Assembly (NCBI GenBank): GCA_935421135.1
Contig: OW285194.1
Span: forward strand, 8,912,376 to 8,976,375
Direction: 5' to 3'
DNA: 64,000 nucleotides
From: Bugulina stolonifera
Taxonomy: Eukaryota > Bryozoa > Gymnolaemata > Cheilostomatida > Bugulidae
This document shows positions 1-9,710 of the stretch, in pieces. The notes below the pieces were generated by a model. The model made no database searches and was not told where the DNA came from. It worked only from the letters and a program-made list of their open reading frames with translations. Both the position numbers and the translations under genes were made by a program. Within the stretch, counting starts at the first letter, position 1. Every line of letters begins with the position of its first letter.

Positions 1-1346
1 TACTATTTAATATCGATGACAAAATAGAATATAAATCTATAAAAATTGTAAGAGTATGGGCCACCCACTCAGCATAATATACTCCCTTTCATGTATACTT
101 GGACATTATAATTATTCTAATACTACTAGTAATCAATTTGTTGCATGCATAGTAGACTGTGTGACAGTAGAATACTTGTTTTATGCTGGGGCAGACTAAA
201 TTATAGATATTGTAAAAACATTTTGCTTAATTGTAAATAATTACTGCGTAACAAGTGAGGAAACACAATAGATATAATCAGAGATCAATAAAGCTGCACT
301 CATACCATAGTTACAAATGCATATAATGTGCTGGGTACATGATAACAGTTTTAGCATGGGTTCTTGAACAGAATGGTTACAGAACAAATTCATACCCTGT
401 ATACACTTATATCACATTTTGTACAAGTACGTTCCTAAACTATAAAATAGTATATTATACATGCACTTCAGTAGAAGCAATGTACAGTATCTTCAGGAAA
501 TATGGAGTACACTGCCTGCTGTGTACCAGGGAAGATTTCCTATTACTGTATACAATGCAAGTGCTACAACTACAAGTAATTAGATTATTTTATCCTACAT
601 TTTAATTTTTAATCAATATGTATTAACATGGCATACAAGGTAGCGTGTTTTCCATAACGTATCACTGTGTAGTTGCTAGTGCTAGAGTTTAGTAGTTTGC
701 CATAGAGAAACCTTCTTCAGGACTAAACCTCTGTTGTCATTGATGTAACTTGGCGTGTCAAGCGCTAGTCCACTACTCCAGCGAGACTTGAAACACATCA
801 AATAAATGCACTAGACTTGTATTGCAGCTGCAAAAAATACCGTAATTAGTTTTTCGAAGTGCCAATAAATGTTATTATTTTTTTTAAATAAATACATGAC
901 GCTAAATACATTGTTATGCAGGTTCTGCTGCTTAAAATTGTCTAGCCAATAAACTAAGGAATATATTATCACGTGACTTCAGGATTACATTCGCAGTCAA
1001 TAAATAACTTGGCTTAGATTAGCACTAACTACAATAAAATCATGTAAACACTGTACATAATAATGAGTTTTCTTCTTCTGTTAGTTTAATGGAAACACAA
1101 CTCCAAAATCTTTAACTTTCCAGGATTGCAAAGAGTTTAGTTGTGTCCACAGTTAATGGTGCATAGTGATCCCAGCAGAAGGGTATGCATAGGCACAGGC
1201 TGCACATGCATGTGGTAGTCAGCAGTTGTAAAAAATTTAAAATTTGGAGAGGACAATTTCATACACATCATTTTCTGTATACCTGACTACACAGTGTTCC
1301 AGTTTTTCTCTCTTTATATAAAATGTTGTTCGCTTATTTTTTGTAG
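1..1346. other. 5' flank / intron of LHFPL gene, no coding exon recognised
   Basis: AT-rich sequence with no recognisable exon. The exon at 1347 opens in mid-codon, so this stretch is most likely intron of the LHFPL-like gene, whose first exons must lie to the left of the window. Short open frames here (for example 339-605) have no recognisable similarity. Confidence 0.5.
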
Positions 1347-2158
1347 GTTTAATTATGTCCATAGCCTTGGCCCTATATCCCGTTGGATGGTCATCACAAA
1401 AAGTTAAATATTTCTGTGGAAGGGGAGCTGAAGAATACAGCAAAGGGGAATGTACTATAGGTGAGTAGGCTACTAGTACAGTGTGCTAATGATAGGCATT
1501 GACAAGTAGGGCAAAGTCTTTGTGCAGACTCACACATGCCAATGATCACCAAAAGAAATTGTCTTCTCTGTCCACTTTGGTAGGAGACTAAAGTAGAGAG
1601 AGGACAACTTCTTTTATTACCAATAATCTGTGAGCTATGTTACATGTTATGTATTGACATTCTTTATGAGTGCCCACGTTCACATTTGAGCAAGCATGCA
1701 ATTACATTGTACAAATACATGTATATTCTATATACGTGTATATCACATTGTTTGAGAAAATGTAAATTAAGATGAAAGTCATTGAATCTCCTGTTCTCGA
1801 GCTGGTTCGCCCTATAATGGGCTATCCCCTATCCCATTGACCGTTTTGACTGTCACACTCAATAAACAATCATACAACTTACCGGGCCTATGTATGCTTC
1901 CCAGAAGATTGATTTATTTTAGCTATACAGTGTATGCTACAGTTTGATGTGATGACGGACACATTGGATTAATGCCTCTCCTATATTGTACTGTATACTT
2001 AAACAAATTTTATAGGCTGGGCCTACATAGTCATAATCCTGTGCACTGTGGGGGTGTTTACTGCTGGCATGCTGTCTATAAATGCTGATCGAGCGACCTC
2101 CAAAGACAAAATTGAAGATGAGATACTAGAGGGGAAACATCTGATATGTGTCACATAG
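1347..2158 (+). CDS. LHFPL-family tetraspan membrane protein, last two coding exons (partial gene)
   Basis: Two exons are visible: 1347-1460 and 2016-2158, joined across a GT-AG intron in phase 1 and ending in TAG at 2156-2158. The first exon encodes the end of the third transmembrane helix followed by the LHFPL signature: YPVGWSS, then a Cys in YFCGRG, then GECTIGWAY. The second exon encodes the fourth transmembrane helix (WAYIVIILCTVGVFTAGML) and a charged cytoplasmic tail of about 28 residues. Spacing of the two extracellular cysteines and the GWAY motif at the start of helix 4 are as in LHFPL3/4/6 proteins. Known family members are four-helix plasma-membrane proteins; several act as auxiliary subunits in hair cells or at GABA-A receptors. 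The N-terminal half (helices 1-2) is off the window. Which LHFPL subtype this is cannot be decided. Confidence 0.8.
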
Positions 2159-2526
2159 CAGATGACACTCATTAGTATTACACAAGTCACTAAGAAGCAT
2201 CTACATGTACCGCTACACGTGTATCTGTCAAAAATTGTTCATTCCTTGGTCTAAAGAGGGCACAATTACTGCACTAAATAGGCTTATTGTGAATATTGGT
2301 TGGACTCACACCAGTATTTATTTTTTGTTATTCCATTCCCACATACATGTTTATTTAAAAAGTCAATTTCCACAGGTCCCAGGTGGACTCAGTAGTATAC
2401 CCTATAGATACATGTATACCTACACTTGCAGTTAAATATAGTATTATTATTACAATATTGTACATATTACGCATAAACCATAAAGAGATAGTGACTAGTA
2501 TATCTTTTTTCTTCTATTTATTAATT
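2159..2526. other. LHFPL 3' flank
   Basis: AT-rich 3' untranslated or intergenic sequence between the LHFPL stop codon and the LTR element insertion. No gene seen. Confidence 0.5.
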
Positions 2527-2530
2527 ATAC
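2527..2530. repeat. Target-site duplication ATAC, left copy
   Basis: ATAC directly precedes the left LTR and is repeated at 7544-7547 directly after the right LTR. A 4-6 bp duplication is usual for LTR-element integrases. Confidence 0.75.
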
Positions 2531-3194
2531 TGTAATGGTACGCCCAGTCGTATCTTACATCTGACACTCATTATTACATGCATACATGTATATATCTGCT
2601 TGTACTTTACTCTTATATTGTTATATATGATCGTATGATTATATCTAAGTCTTTTAATGCCTTTTTATACCCATGTACAGAGGCCCGACCTCTCAGAATC
2701 CATTGATATTCATTTTGTACATGAATTGGACCATTATAAGCAACTTTTGTAGAACCCGACCTATTTTGGGTCGGCCGTCGGGCTTCCGGCGGCCATCTTG
2801 TTGCGCAACTTCCGGACGACCACACGTCGTCTTTTCCCGACGTCATGTCGGCCGGAAGTCCTTATACTATATAAAGGGCATTGTTTTACTGTTCATTGTC
2901 TCAGTCTTCACTTGGCTTTCAATAAAGACACATCTATACTTGATACAGAGACTTTCTCTTCCTTTTGCCAGGTCATTCGCCTTGCGAACTGCCTACTAGG
3001 TCGGATCACTCTCTTTCATTGTATAGTCTGAAGGTCGGACTTGAGATCAGATGGGTCGTCTTTGGTAGTATTTGGGCTACTGAGACCGCTCGATCTTTCA
3101 TGTAATGCGAAGTCCTATTACCACTCATAGGCACTTCATTTCTGGGTCGATAGTCGTCCAAGGACGACCGCACCAAATCACAGAAACCATTACA
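2531..3194 (+). repeat. 5' LTR
   Basis: 664-bp long terminal repeat with TG...CA ends. It holds a plausible core promoter (TATATAA at 2868-2874, about 330 bp in) and a polyadenylation signal AATAAA at 2931-2936, giving a U3-R-U5 layout. Short ORFs on both strands inside it are shadows and recur identically in the right LTR. Confidence 0.9.
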
Positions 3195-3195
3195 T

Positions 3196-3213
3196 TGGTG
3201 GCAGCAGTGGGAT
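3196..3213 (+). other. Primer-binding site, tRNA-Leu type
   Basis: Two bases after the 5' LTR lies TGGTGGCAGCAGTGGGAT. Its reverse complement ends in CCA and matches the 3' end of animal tRNA-Leu (AAG/TAG isoacceptors end in ATCCCACCGCTGCCA plus CCA) with one mismatch. This is the site for minus-strand primer annealing. Confidence 0.75.
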
Positions 3214-3527
3214 TCTAAGGTCGTACTCTTACGATACGAAGAGAAGGAAGGTGACCTCGGACTCGGGTGACCGGCCGACCTCATTCTTCAATACTTCTAC
3301 GGCGATTTAGGACTCGGACCCGGGAACCTTGGATACGAGAAGGTGACAAACGCTAAAGTGCACCCATAATTCTCGTGGTTCCGCTGGATGTAGCCCGACC
3401 TACGCCGGATCTTCAATCAAAGACCGACCTCGGATCCAGAACAGATTGACGGTACTCAGTACGACCATTAGGCCGACACGGCCTACAAACCAAAGCAGTT
3501 TTACTCACTACCCGACACCCTACCGAC

Positions 3528-6500
3528 ATGGACCGAATAAGGAACCTGCTTCAGCAGGTAATGTACCAGGCCGAGCAGGACCTCAAAACACTCAGCTACA
3601 ACGGACAAGAGGACGTCGAACTCTTCATAGAAGACTTCACCGCTATGGCAGAGCGTTGCAACTGGAATGACAGAGCACGCCTCATACGGCTTAGAGCCGC
3701 CCTACACGGGCCCGCACAAGAGTGCGGCCGACCCCGATCAGTCGAAGAGATATTTTCCCGACTGAGGGAACAGTATGGACTATCTGCCAGAGAAGCCCGA
3801 TGGAAGCTGTCCACCCTGGAACAGCCAGCCCACACGTCACTCAGAGACTATGCAGCTCTCATCCGCAGACTGATGGCAACAGCCTTTGAAGGAGCACCCC
3901 CTGCATCTTTGGAAGAGTGGGCTGTAGAGAAGTTCTGCCTCTCAGTCCACGACCGTGGCCTACGCTGGTACTATACATGGTTACAGCCCGATGATATGGA
4001 GGAAGCCCTGGAAACCGGAACAGCCTTCCAGAGCAACAAGGGTGGCAAGGCCAACCCTCCAAAGCCACAAGAGGAGCTTCCCGCCGACCTCCTACGGAAA
4101 GCCCTACATACCCTCCTACAGAAATGTCAAGGCACAGATGACGGGCCGACGGACACACTAGAACCCGTCCCAGTAGACGAACCCATTCCTACTGGAGCCC
4201 AGCAAGGAGAAGGTGGACCACCCCACATTGGTCGTCCACAAAGGCCGACGGATACATCAGAACCCGTCCCAGTAGATGAACCCATTCCTACTGAGGCCAA
4301 ACCCAAGAAGAGTGGACCAAACCACAATGGTCGTCCACTGAGGCCGACGGACACATCAGAACCCGTCCTAGTGGAAGAACCTATACCCACTAAGCCTAAA
4401 GTCAAGAGTAGCCACTCCAAACAGAAAACCCCACGGGTAACTAGCCCATCACACTCCAGGCCGACGGCGTCACCTACACCCGTCACAGTGGATGAACCTA
4501 AACCCACTAGGCCAACACCAGGCAAGAAACGACCCCACTCAAAGCCGGACACATCCGAAGTGACCACAGATCACCCCCCAAGGCTGAAAGGACGACTCAT
4601 ATGTCCCGCCCCGTCGGACCAAACCTTACAAGGTAAACCCGACCTATCCTCAACTCAGAAGGATCAACAGGATCTGGCCACGTCCAGACCCGACGCTAAT
4701 CAGCAATTGATTCCCGCCCAAATTCAGTATGCCCCGACGGACGACTTATCGTGTGTAGAACTGCCAGACACTACAGTCCAAGTCCGCGGCCTGAGGATCG
4801 ACACGGAGCAAACCGTGCTGGACCAGACCAGAGAGCTACCTCTGAACCCCTCGAAGAATGTTCAAGTTTCAACAGCCCGACCTGATCCAGAGGACGCGAA
4901 ATGTCGCGTAGCCGAACCTCAAGACATAATCCCAACGACGGAGATACAGTCTATACTGCCAGCAGTTCAAGTACATAAAGCAAAACGCTCTTGTACGGAA
5001 TCTAGCATTGCCGAACAGTTTCAGCCGAAAATACAGATTGCCGAACTCTCGAAGTCCCCTAAAGTGGATAAGAAGCAATCGAAGGCAACTATTGCCGTGT
5101 TCCCGCGCTTATTTGACGAGTCGAACAAAGAAAATGTGCCTGAGGCATTGCCTACAATTGAGCCAATTGCTCATCCCTCGGCTAGTATAAATACGACAGC
5201 TCACAGACGAGTAGTCCTTTCTCGTCCAGCACTTCACCGAAGCACATGTATCCCTACATGTGACAACTCTTGCACTCCTCGTGTTACTGGTGAAGTTAAT
5301 AGCAGCACTCGTATCCTTTCTCATTCTCGTGCAGACGAGACGGCTACTCCTTCTAGTATGGATCACTCCAACCAGCCTGTCTTCACGGCTGAAGGTAAGC
5401 AAATCTCAGTGTTACCAGAAAGGACCGAATCAGAATTAGAGGTACAGTCAACACCTGTGGGACTGTCAGGCATGAATTCTCTCTCCCTCCCCACTCGGCA
5501 TAGACCAGTCGGGACAGAGGAGAATTCCCCTGAACATTCTCACAGGAAAGAGCATGAGTTAGAAGGCGGAGGCTACACATCAGATGAATTATGTGTTGTA
5601 GATGCATCTCCTCTACGGAAGACGCTCACGCCAGACGGCACGCCTCCACCCACTCCACCTCCTGTTACCTCTACCCTGAAGTTAGCTACAATTAAGCTGC
5701 ACAAACTCACTGACAAGCTGCCCATAGAGTCGTCCCAGCATTCCGGAGCCACTAAGCCATGGATTAGTACCTTCACTCAACAAGCCCGAGACGACTTGGC
5801 TAGAAGGAGTCAACCTAACCTCAAATGTGCAAAGTGTGGCTTCTCCGGCACCCTCAAGAGACTGAACATTCACATTTGGCAGCACTTTGCTCGCTTCTAC
5901 TGCCGCTGCGGACGCAGCTCAGTTAGCCGTGATGCTCTAGGCCATCACTTCAGTCGGAGATCCAGTATCTGTGGGAAACGTCTCTTCCTCACAGACGGGC
6001 CCAGCTATGGGGCCCTCATGGAATGGTGGGGCGTAAAGGATCCCCCACCATTTCTACCATGTCGTCCTACTATGGACGGGCAGTCGGGGACAAATAAACC
6101 AGTTTATTTACCCAGTTCCTCCTCTACAAGGAAGCGACCTCCCAAGAGACGGCACAGCCCATCTCCAGAACAGACCCCCGACTCCGCACCTTCTGATGCT
6201 ACCTCCTCCTCTTCCTCGTCGCCTACCACTCCTGCTGGACCTTCTCTCTGGCGACCTCCTGCTAGTACCTCCGCAGTAAGTGTCGGCCCCCCTGGCCGAC
6301 GCGGACGTCTACCCTCTTGGAAGACAAGGCCTGCTCCAAGGAAGAGTATGCCTGCCCCTCAGTCAGGCCCTCTCTACGAAGGCTCTCCACCCAAGGTCTC
6401 ATGTGCAGCTTCTTGTACAGCTTCTCCGACTCTACTGATCGAACCACTGCAGTCCAGGCCCATACTAGAGGTCTCACCGCACCGCTCTCCTTATACACCT

Positions 6501-6866
6501 GCCAGGGACCTACTCCGAGTCACTCCAGACTCTCCTGCCGTCCAGTCCCCACCTCCTGCATCTCCTGTACTAACTCAGCCGAATGCCACACGTCCTGCAT
6601 CTCCGGATCCGTCGTTCATGCAACAACTTGATGAACTCAAGCCACGGATTCACTACCTTGCCAGCCGTCAACAGGTGGGGGACACTCTACGCCAACACCT
6701 GGAACCTCTCTATGCTCGAGAAATAGCTCTTCGTGAACTAGCCAACCAGCATCTAAACCACCCCCGACAACTCCAGCTCGTACAAGCAGACTTGGATATA
6801 GTATCCAGAGAATCTACACTGTACCGTACCCTTCTTAACTTGACACTAGAGACACCCATGACCTAG
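3528..6866 (+). CDS. Gag-like protein of the LTR retrotransposon (1112 aa)
   Basis: Single uninterrupted ORF filling the element. Residues about 1-165 resemble the Ty3/gypsy Gag capsid region: an opening motif SYNGQEDVELFIEDF, then a W-x-D-x-x-R-x-x-R-L-R-x-A-L-x-G-x-A pattern. Residues about 200-300 contain three or more tandem copies of a roughly 32-residue repeat around DTSEPVPVDEPIPT. The middle is long, low in structure and rich in Pro, Ser and Thr. Around residues 767-815 is a C2H2-type finger (CAKC, then HIWQH) directly followed by a second Cys/His cluster (CRC, HH), in place of the usual CCHC knuckle. The C-terminus is Ser/Pro-rich and ends in a predicted helical, Leu-rich segment. 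There is no protease D-T/S-G or reverse transcriptase YxDD. Its role would be particle formation and RNA packaging. Confidence 0.8.
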   Translation: MDRIRNLLQQVMYQAEQDLKTLSYNGQEDVELFIEDFTAMAERCNWNDRARLIRLRAALHGPAQECGRPRSVEEIFSRLREQYGLSAREARWKLSTLEQPAHTSLRDYAALIRRLMATAFEGAPPASLEEWAVEKFCLSVHDRGLRWYYTWLQPDDMEEALETGTAFQSNKGGKANPPKPQEELPADLLRKALHTLLQKCQGTDDGPTDTLEPVPVDEPIPTGAQQGEGGPPHIGRPQRPTDTSEPVPVDEPIPTEAKPKKSGPNHNGRPLRPTDTSEPVLVEEPIPTKPKVKSSHSKQKTPRVTSPSHSRPTASPTPVTVDEPKPTRPTPGKKRPHSKPDTSEVTTDHPPRLKGRLICPAPSDQTLQGKPDLSSTQKDQQDLATSRPDANQQLIPAQIQYAPTDDLSCVELPDTTVQVRGLRIDTEQTVLDQTRELPLNPSKNVQVSTARPDPEDAKCRVAEPQDIIPTTEIQSILPAVQVHKAKRSCTESSIAEQFQPKIQIAELSKSPKVDKKQSKATIAVFPRLFDESNKENVPEALPTIEPIAHPSASINTTAHRRVVLSRPALHRSTCIPTCDNSCTPRVTGEVNSSTRILSHSRADETATPSSMDHSNQPVFTAEGKQISVLPERTESELEVQSTPVGLSGMNSLSLPTRHRPVGTEENSPEHSHRKEHELEGGGYTSDELCVVDASPLRKTLTPDGTPPPTPPPVTSTLKLATIKLHKLTDKLPIESSQHSGATKPWISTFTQQARDDLARRSQPNLKCAKCGFSGTLKRLNIHIWQHFARFYCRCGRSSVSRDALGHHFSRRSSICGKRLFLTDGPSYGALMEWWGVKDPPPFLPCRPTMDGQSGTNKPVYLPSSSSTRKRPPKRRHSPSPEQTPDSAPSDATSSSSSSPTTPAGPSLWRPPASTSAVSVGPPGRRGRLPSWKTRPAPRKSMPAPQSGPLYEGSPPKVSCAASCTASPTLLIEPLQSRPILEVSPHRSPYTPARDLLRVTPDSPAVQSPPPASPVLTQPNATRPASPDPSFMQQLDELKPRIHYLASRQQVGDTLRQHLEPLYAREIALRELANQHLNHPRQLQLVQADLDIVSRESTLYRTLLNLTLETPMT

Positions 6867-6879
6867 TGTGAGGGGGCTA
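6867..6879 (+). other. Polypurine tract of the LTR element
   Basis: GTGAGGGGGCTA-type purine-rich stretch between the Gag stop codon and the start of the 3' LTR at 6880, in the position expected for plus-strand priming. It is short and ends four bases before the LTR with CTA. Confidence 0.6.
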
Positions 6880-7543
6880 TGTAATGGTACGCCCAGTCGT
6901 ATCTTACATCTGACACTCATTATTACATGCATACATGTATATATCTGCTTGTACTTTACTCTTATATTGTTATATATGATCGTATGATTATATCTAAGTC
7001 TTTTAATGCCTTTTTATACCCATGTACAGAGGCCCGACCTCTCAGAATCCATTGATATTCATTTTGTACATGAATTGGACCATTATAAGCAACTTTTGTA
7101 GAACCCGACCTATTTTGGGTCGGCCGTCGGGCTTCCGGCGGCCATCTTGTTGCGCAACTTCCGGACGACCACACGTCGTCTTTTCCCGACGTCATGTCGG
7201 CCGGAAGTCCTTATACTATATAAAGGGCATTGTTTTACTGTTCATTGTCTCAGTCTTCACTTGGCTTTCAATAAAGACACATCTATACTTGATACAGAGA
7301 CTTTCTCTTCCTTTTGCCAGGTCATTCGCCTTGCGAACTGCCTACTAGGTCGGATCACTCTCTTTCATTGTATAGTCTGAAGGTCGGACTTGAGATCAGA
7401 TGGGTCGTCTTTGGTAGTATTTGGGCTACTGAGACCGCTCGATCTTTCATGTAATGCGAAGTCCTATTACCACTCATAGGCACTTCATTTCTGGGTCGAT
7501 AGTCGTCCAAGGACGACCGCACCAAATCACAGAAACCATTACA
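6880..7543 (+). repeat. 3' LTR
   Basis: Copy of the 5' LTR of the same 664-bp length and with no difference that I could find by eye. Followed by the target duplication ATAC (7544-7547). Confidence 0.9.
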
Positions 7544-7726
7544 ATACTATGCTGAAACCTTTACATGTGCATGTATATGTTCTATGAGTGCTAAACATTG
7601 AACTTGCATTGTGACACAGTAGGCAGGGATCCAACTTAAGTTATTATTTGAATAAGAATATACAACTATTGCCTAGCGTACGGCCAGAATACTTCTCACT
7701 TGGAGTTTTGTATCACCAAAAGTTAT

Positions 7727-8100
7727 TTGAACCACGGGCATTAAAAAGCTATTGATCAGAATTAGAAGTTGCCCTCTCCCAGAAAAGAATTTGGAGAGCA
7801 CAACTTCCAATTATGATCAACAGCCGTCACAGTGTCCATGTTTGGAACTTATGAACGAGGGATTATAATTGAGAATTGTCCTCCTGCGTAGAATTCACGG
7901 GCACACGGGAAGTGAAACTGAGAGGAAAACTTCTAATTATGATCAACAGCTTACGTGTAGCGATCAACGGCTCCGGTTCAGTTCCACTATTGCATTCCAA
8001 GAAAAAACTTGGAAGTTGTCTACTCTCCGACACATTGCGACTATCCTTGAGACAACCACTAATTACAATATGGACTTCAAAGATTCTTTGTGGACTTATC
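7727..8100. repeat. Cluster of foldback (MITE-like) repeats
   Basis: A foldback at about 7735-7846 has arms containing AAGCTATTGATCAGAATTAG, AAGTTG and CTCTC on one side and the complementary sequence on the other (GAGAGCACAACTTCCAATTA, then GATCAACAGC). A second, more degenerate unit follows at about 7866-7965 and a third at about 8000-8090. The same sequence recurs as a cleaner hairpin at 56608-56735. Overlapping open frames here (7863-8273) are by-products of the repeat. Confidence 0.6.
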
Positions 8101-9710
8101 AGCTTGACATGGGGAGTACAACCTCTCATTGCAGCCAAATAGGCAGAGTGGCAAATAGCAGTTGCCAGAGATTAAAATTGCATTATGTTTGTACATTTTC
8201 ATTATTATGCAATACTATTTTTGGGTGCTGCCAAGTTGTCAAAATAGCTAATTCTACATTATTATATAACTAGAAAAAGTTTATGGACTACCAAAGATAC
8301 AAAACCATCAGTTTTTGCATAAACATAAGTTAGAATTTATTCCATAGAAGTATTTACAATACACAATAGAAATTGTAGTAGTAGTCTAGTAATAGGTTGC
8401 TAATATACATGTAGGCATAAGATACTGAATACAATACTATGGGATTTGCACGTCACTGGATTTATACCCTCGGTCTGATATGTTACCCACCCCTACATCT
8501 CACCCAACCATACAAATCCCATATACATTCTATAAATAAACCTAGCAATAAGTAAAACCAACAGTCAGCTGGTCTTGGAATGGGTATCGCTAGGAGTGGC
8601 TGTAACACATTCACTGATCTCCACCACAGCTTGCTCTGCCCTCTACAGCTCACTGTCGACTAACAATAAAAAGAGAAAGCTGGTGCTCATGTCTGGATAA
8701 TAGAGAAGAGAGGATATTATGCATATAATATACAGCAATAATACAGCAAAACACTTGTTCGCCAGACCTAAGGAAAAACACATATTTTTTGTGGAAAATT
8801 TTCTGTTATACATTAATAATTATTGCCAACTAAAAATGTACTGAATAGTAGTGGAAGTTATAAGAATGACTACATGTAGGCTATTACCATTTATATATGT
8901 AGCTAGAATCCTGTGTGTCAAGGACACACAAGCTGTCAAAGTCAGCGGGTGAGCAAAGAGAGAATCACATGGTGGTGATGACAATAGTTCACCCCAACCC
9001 AAGGTTGAGTAGGGGTGCAGGTGTCATGCATGTGATCTCCAACATTTCTGAAATATAGGAAATATCAATGAGAGCAAGAGTTCAGTAATAAAACTATTCA
9101 TATGGATTTATCATGTAAAATGTCTCCTAAGATATACTATGAAATATTATTTGGAGTTCCTTTCCAGATAAGGCTGTTCAAGCTCTCAAAATTGCAGCAT
9201 CAAAATGCTGATTGCTGATAAGTGTCATGTAATTTACATATTAGTAGTAAGATAAAGACCGACCATTGTCCAATAATTATACTTAGCCATTGCTTGTGGA
9301 TTACAGATAGTCCACTATCACTACTACTGTCAGTGCATACACTCAGTCCGACTGAAAAACAATCAACGGATTTTGTTTAACTGAATGAAAGGAGGTAGGC
9401 CTAAAAAATGTGTAAATATCATAGACTGACAACTAGAATGCAAACTCATAATCACCAAACCCTCCCCATAAATTTTGAGAGAATGCATTCTAGCCGCCTT
9501 TACAAAATGTGAACATAATATAGTCAATCAGTTCATCAAATTATGTGTACTAAATACGTATGGCAATTGCTATCTGAATGTGTAAATACCGACCATTTGA
9601 CTACTGCGACAACGCAATGTAATCCAATGTTGGCATGTCATGGCCGAAGTATACTAGTTCTGTAGAGTTGAGCATCAGTATATATACCAGGCGTAGTTCT
9701 AATGCCTCTA
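8100..9710. other. Intergenic / CREBZF 3' flank
   Basis: No convincing gene. On the minus strand, 8570-8643 could read as a short terminal exon (acceptor TGTAG, then 24 codons and TGA), but no partner exon was found. The part next to 9711 is likely CREBZF 3' untranslated sequence. Confidence 0.4.

Larger units (their letters stand above)
2531..7543 (+). mobile_element. Non-autonomous (gag-only) LTR retrotransposon, full length, 5013 bp
   Basis: The element has two direct LTRs of 664 bp (2531-3194 and 6880-7543; constant offset of 4349 with no indel and no difference that I found). Each LTR begins TGTAATGG and ends CCATTACA, an 8-bp perfect inverted repeat. It is flanked by the 4-bp target duplication ATAC (2527-2530 and 7544-7547). 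A primer-binding site follows the left LTR and a short purine tract precedes the right LTR. The only long ORF is Gag-like (3528-6866). It ends immediately before the purine tract, so there is no room for protease, reverse transcriptase, RNase H or integrase. This is therefore a structurally complete element that must borrow pol in trans from a Ty3/gypsy-type relative (inference). LTR identity implies a recent insertion. It is markedly more GC-rich than its surroundings. Confidence 0.9.

Noticed and set aside
2613..3284. Several 77-108 codon ORFs on both strands in the LTRs
   Set aside because: They lie in the LTR, recur identically in the other LTR and have no coding features.
4127..4567. 146-codon minus-strand ORF inside the LTR element
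   Set aside because: Reverse complement of the Gag repeat array; low complexity and no family.
8570..8643. Possible terminal exon on the minus strand (acceptor TGTAG, 24 codons, TGA)
   Set aside because: No upstream exon with matching phase could be found.
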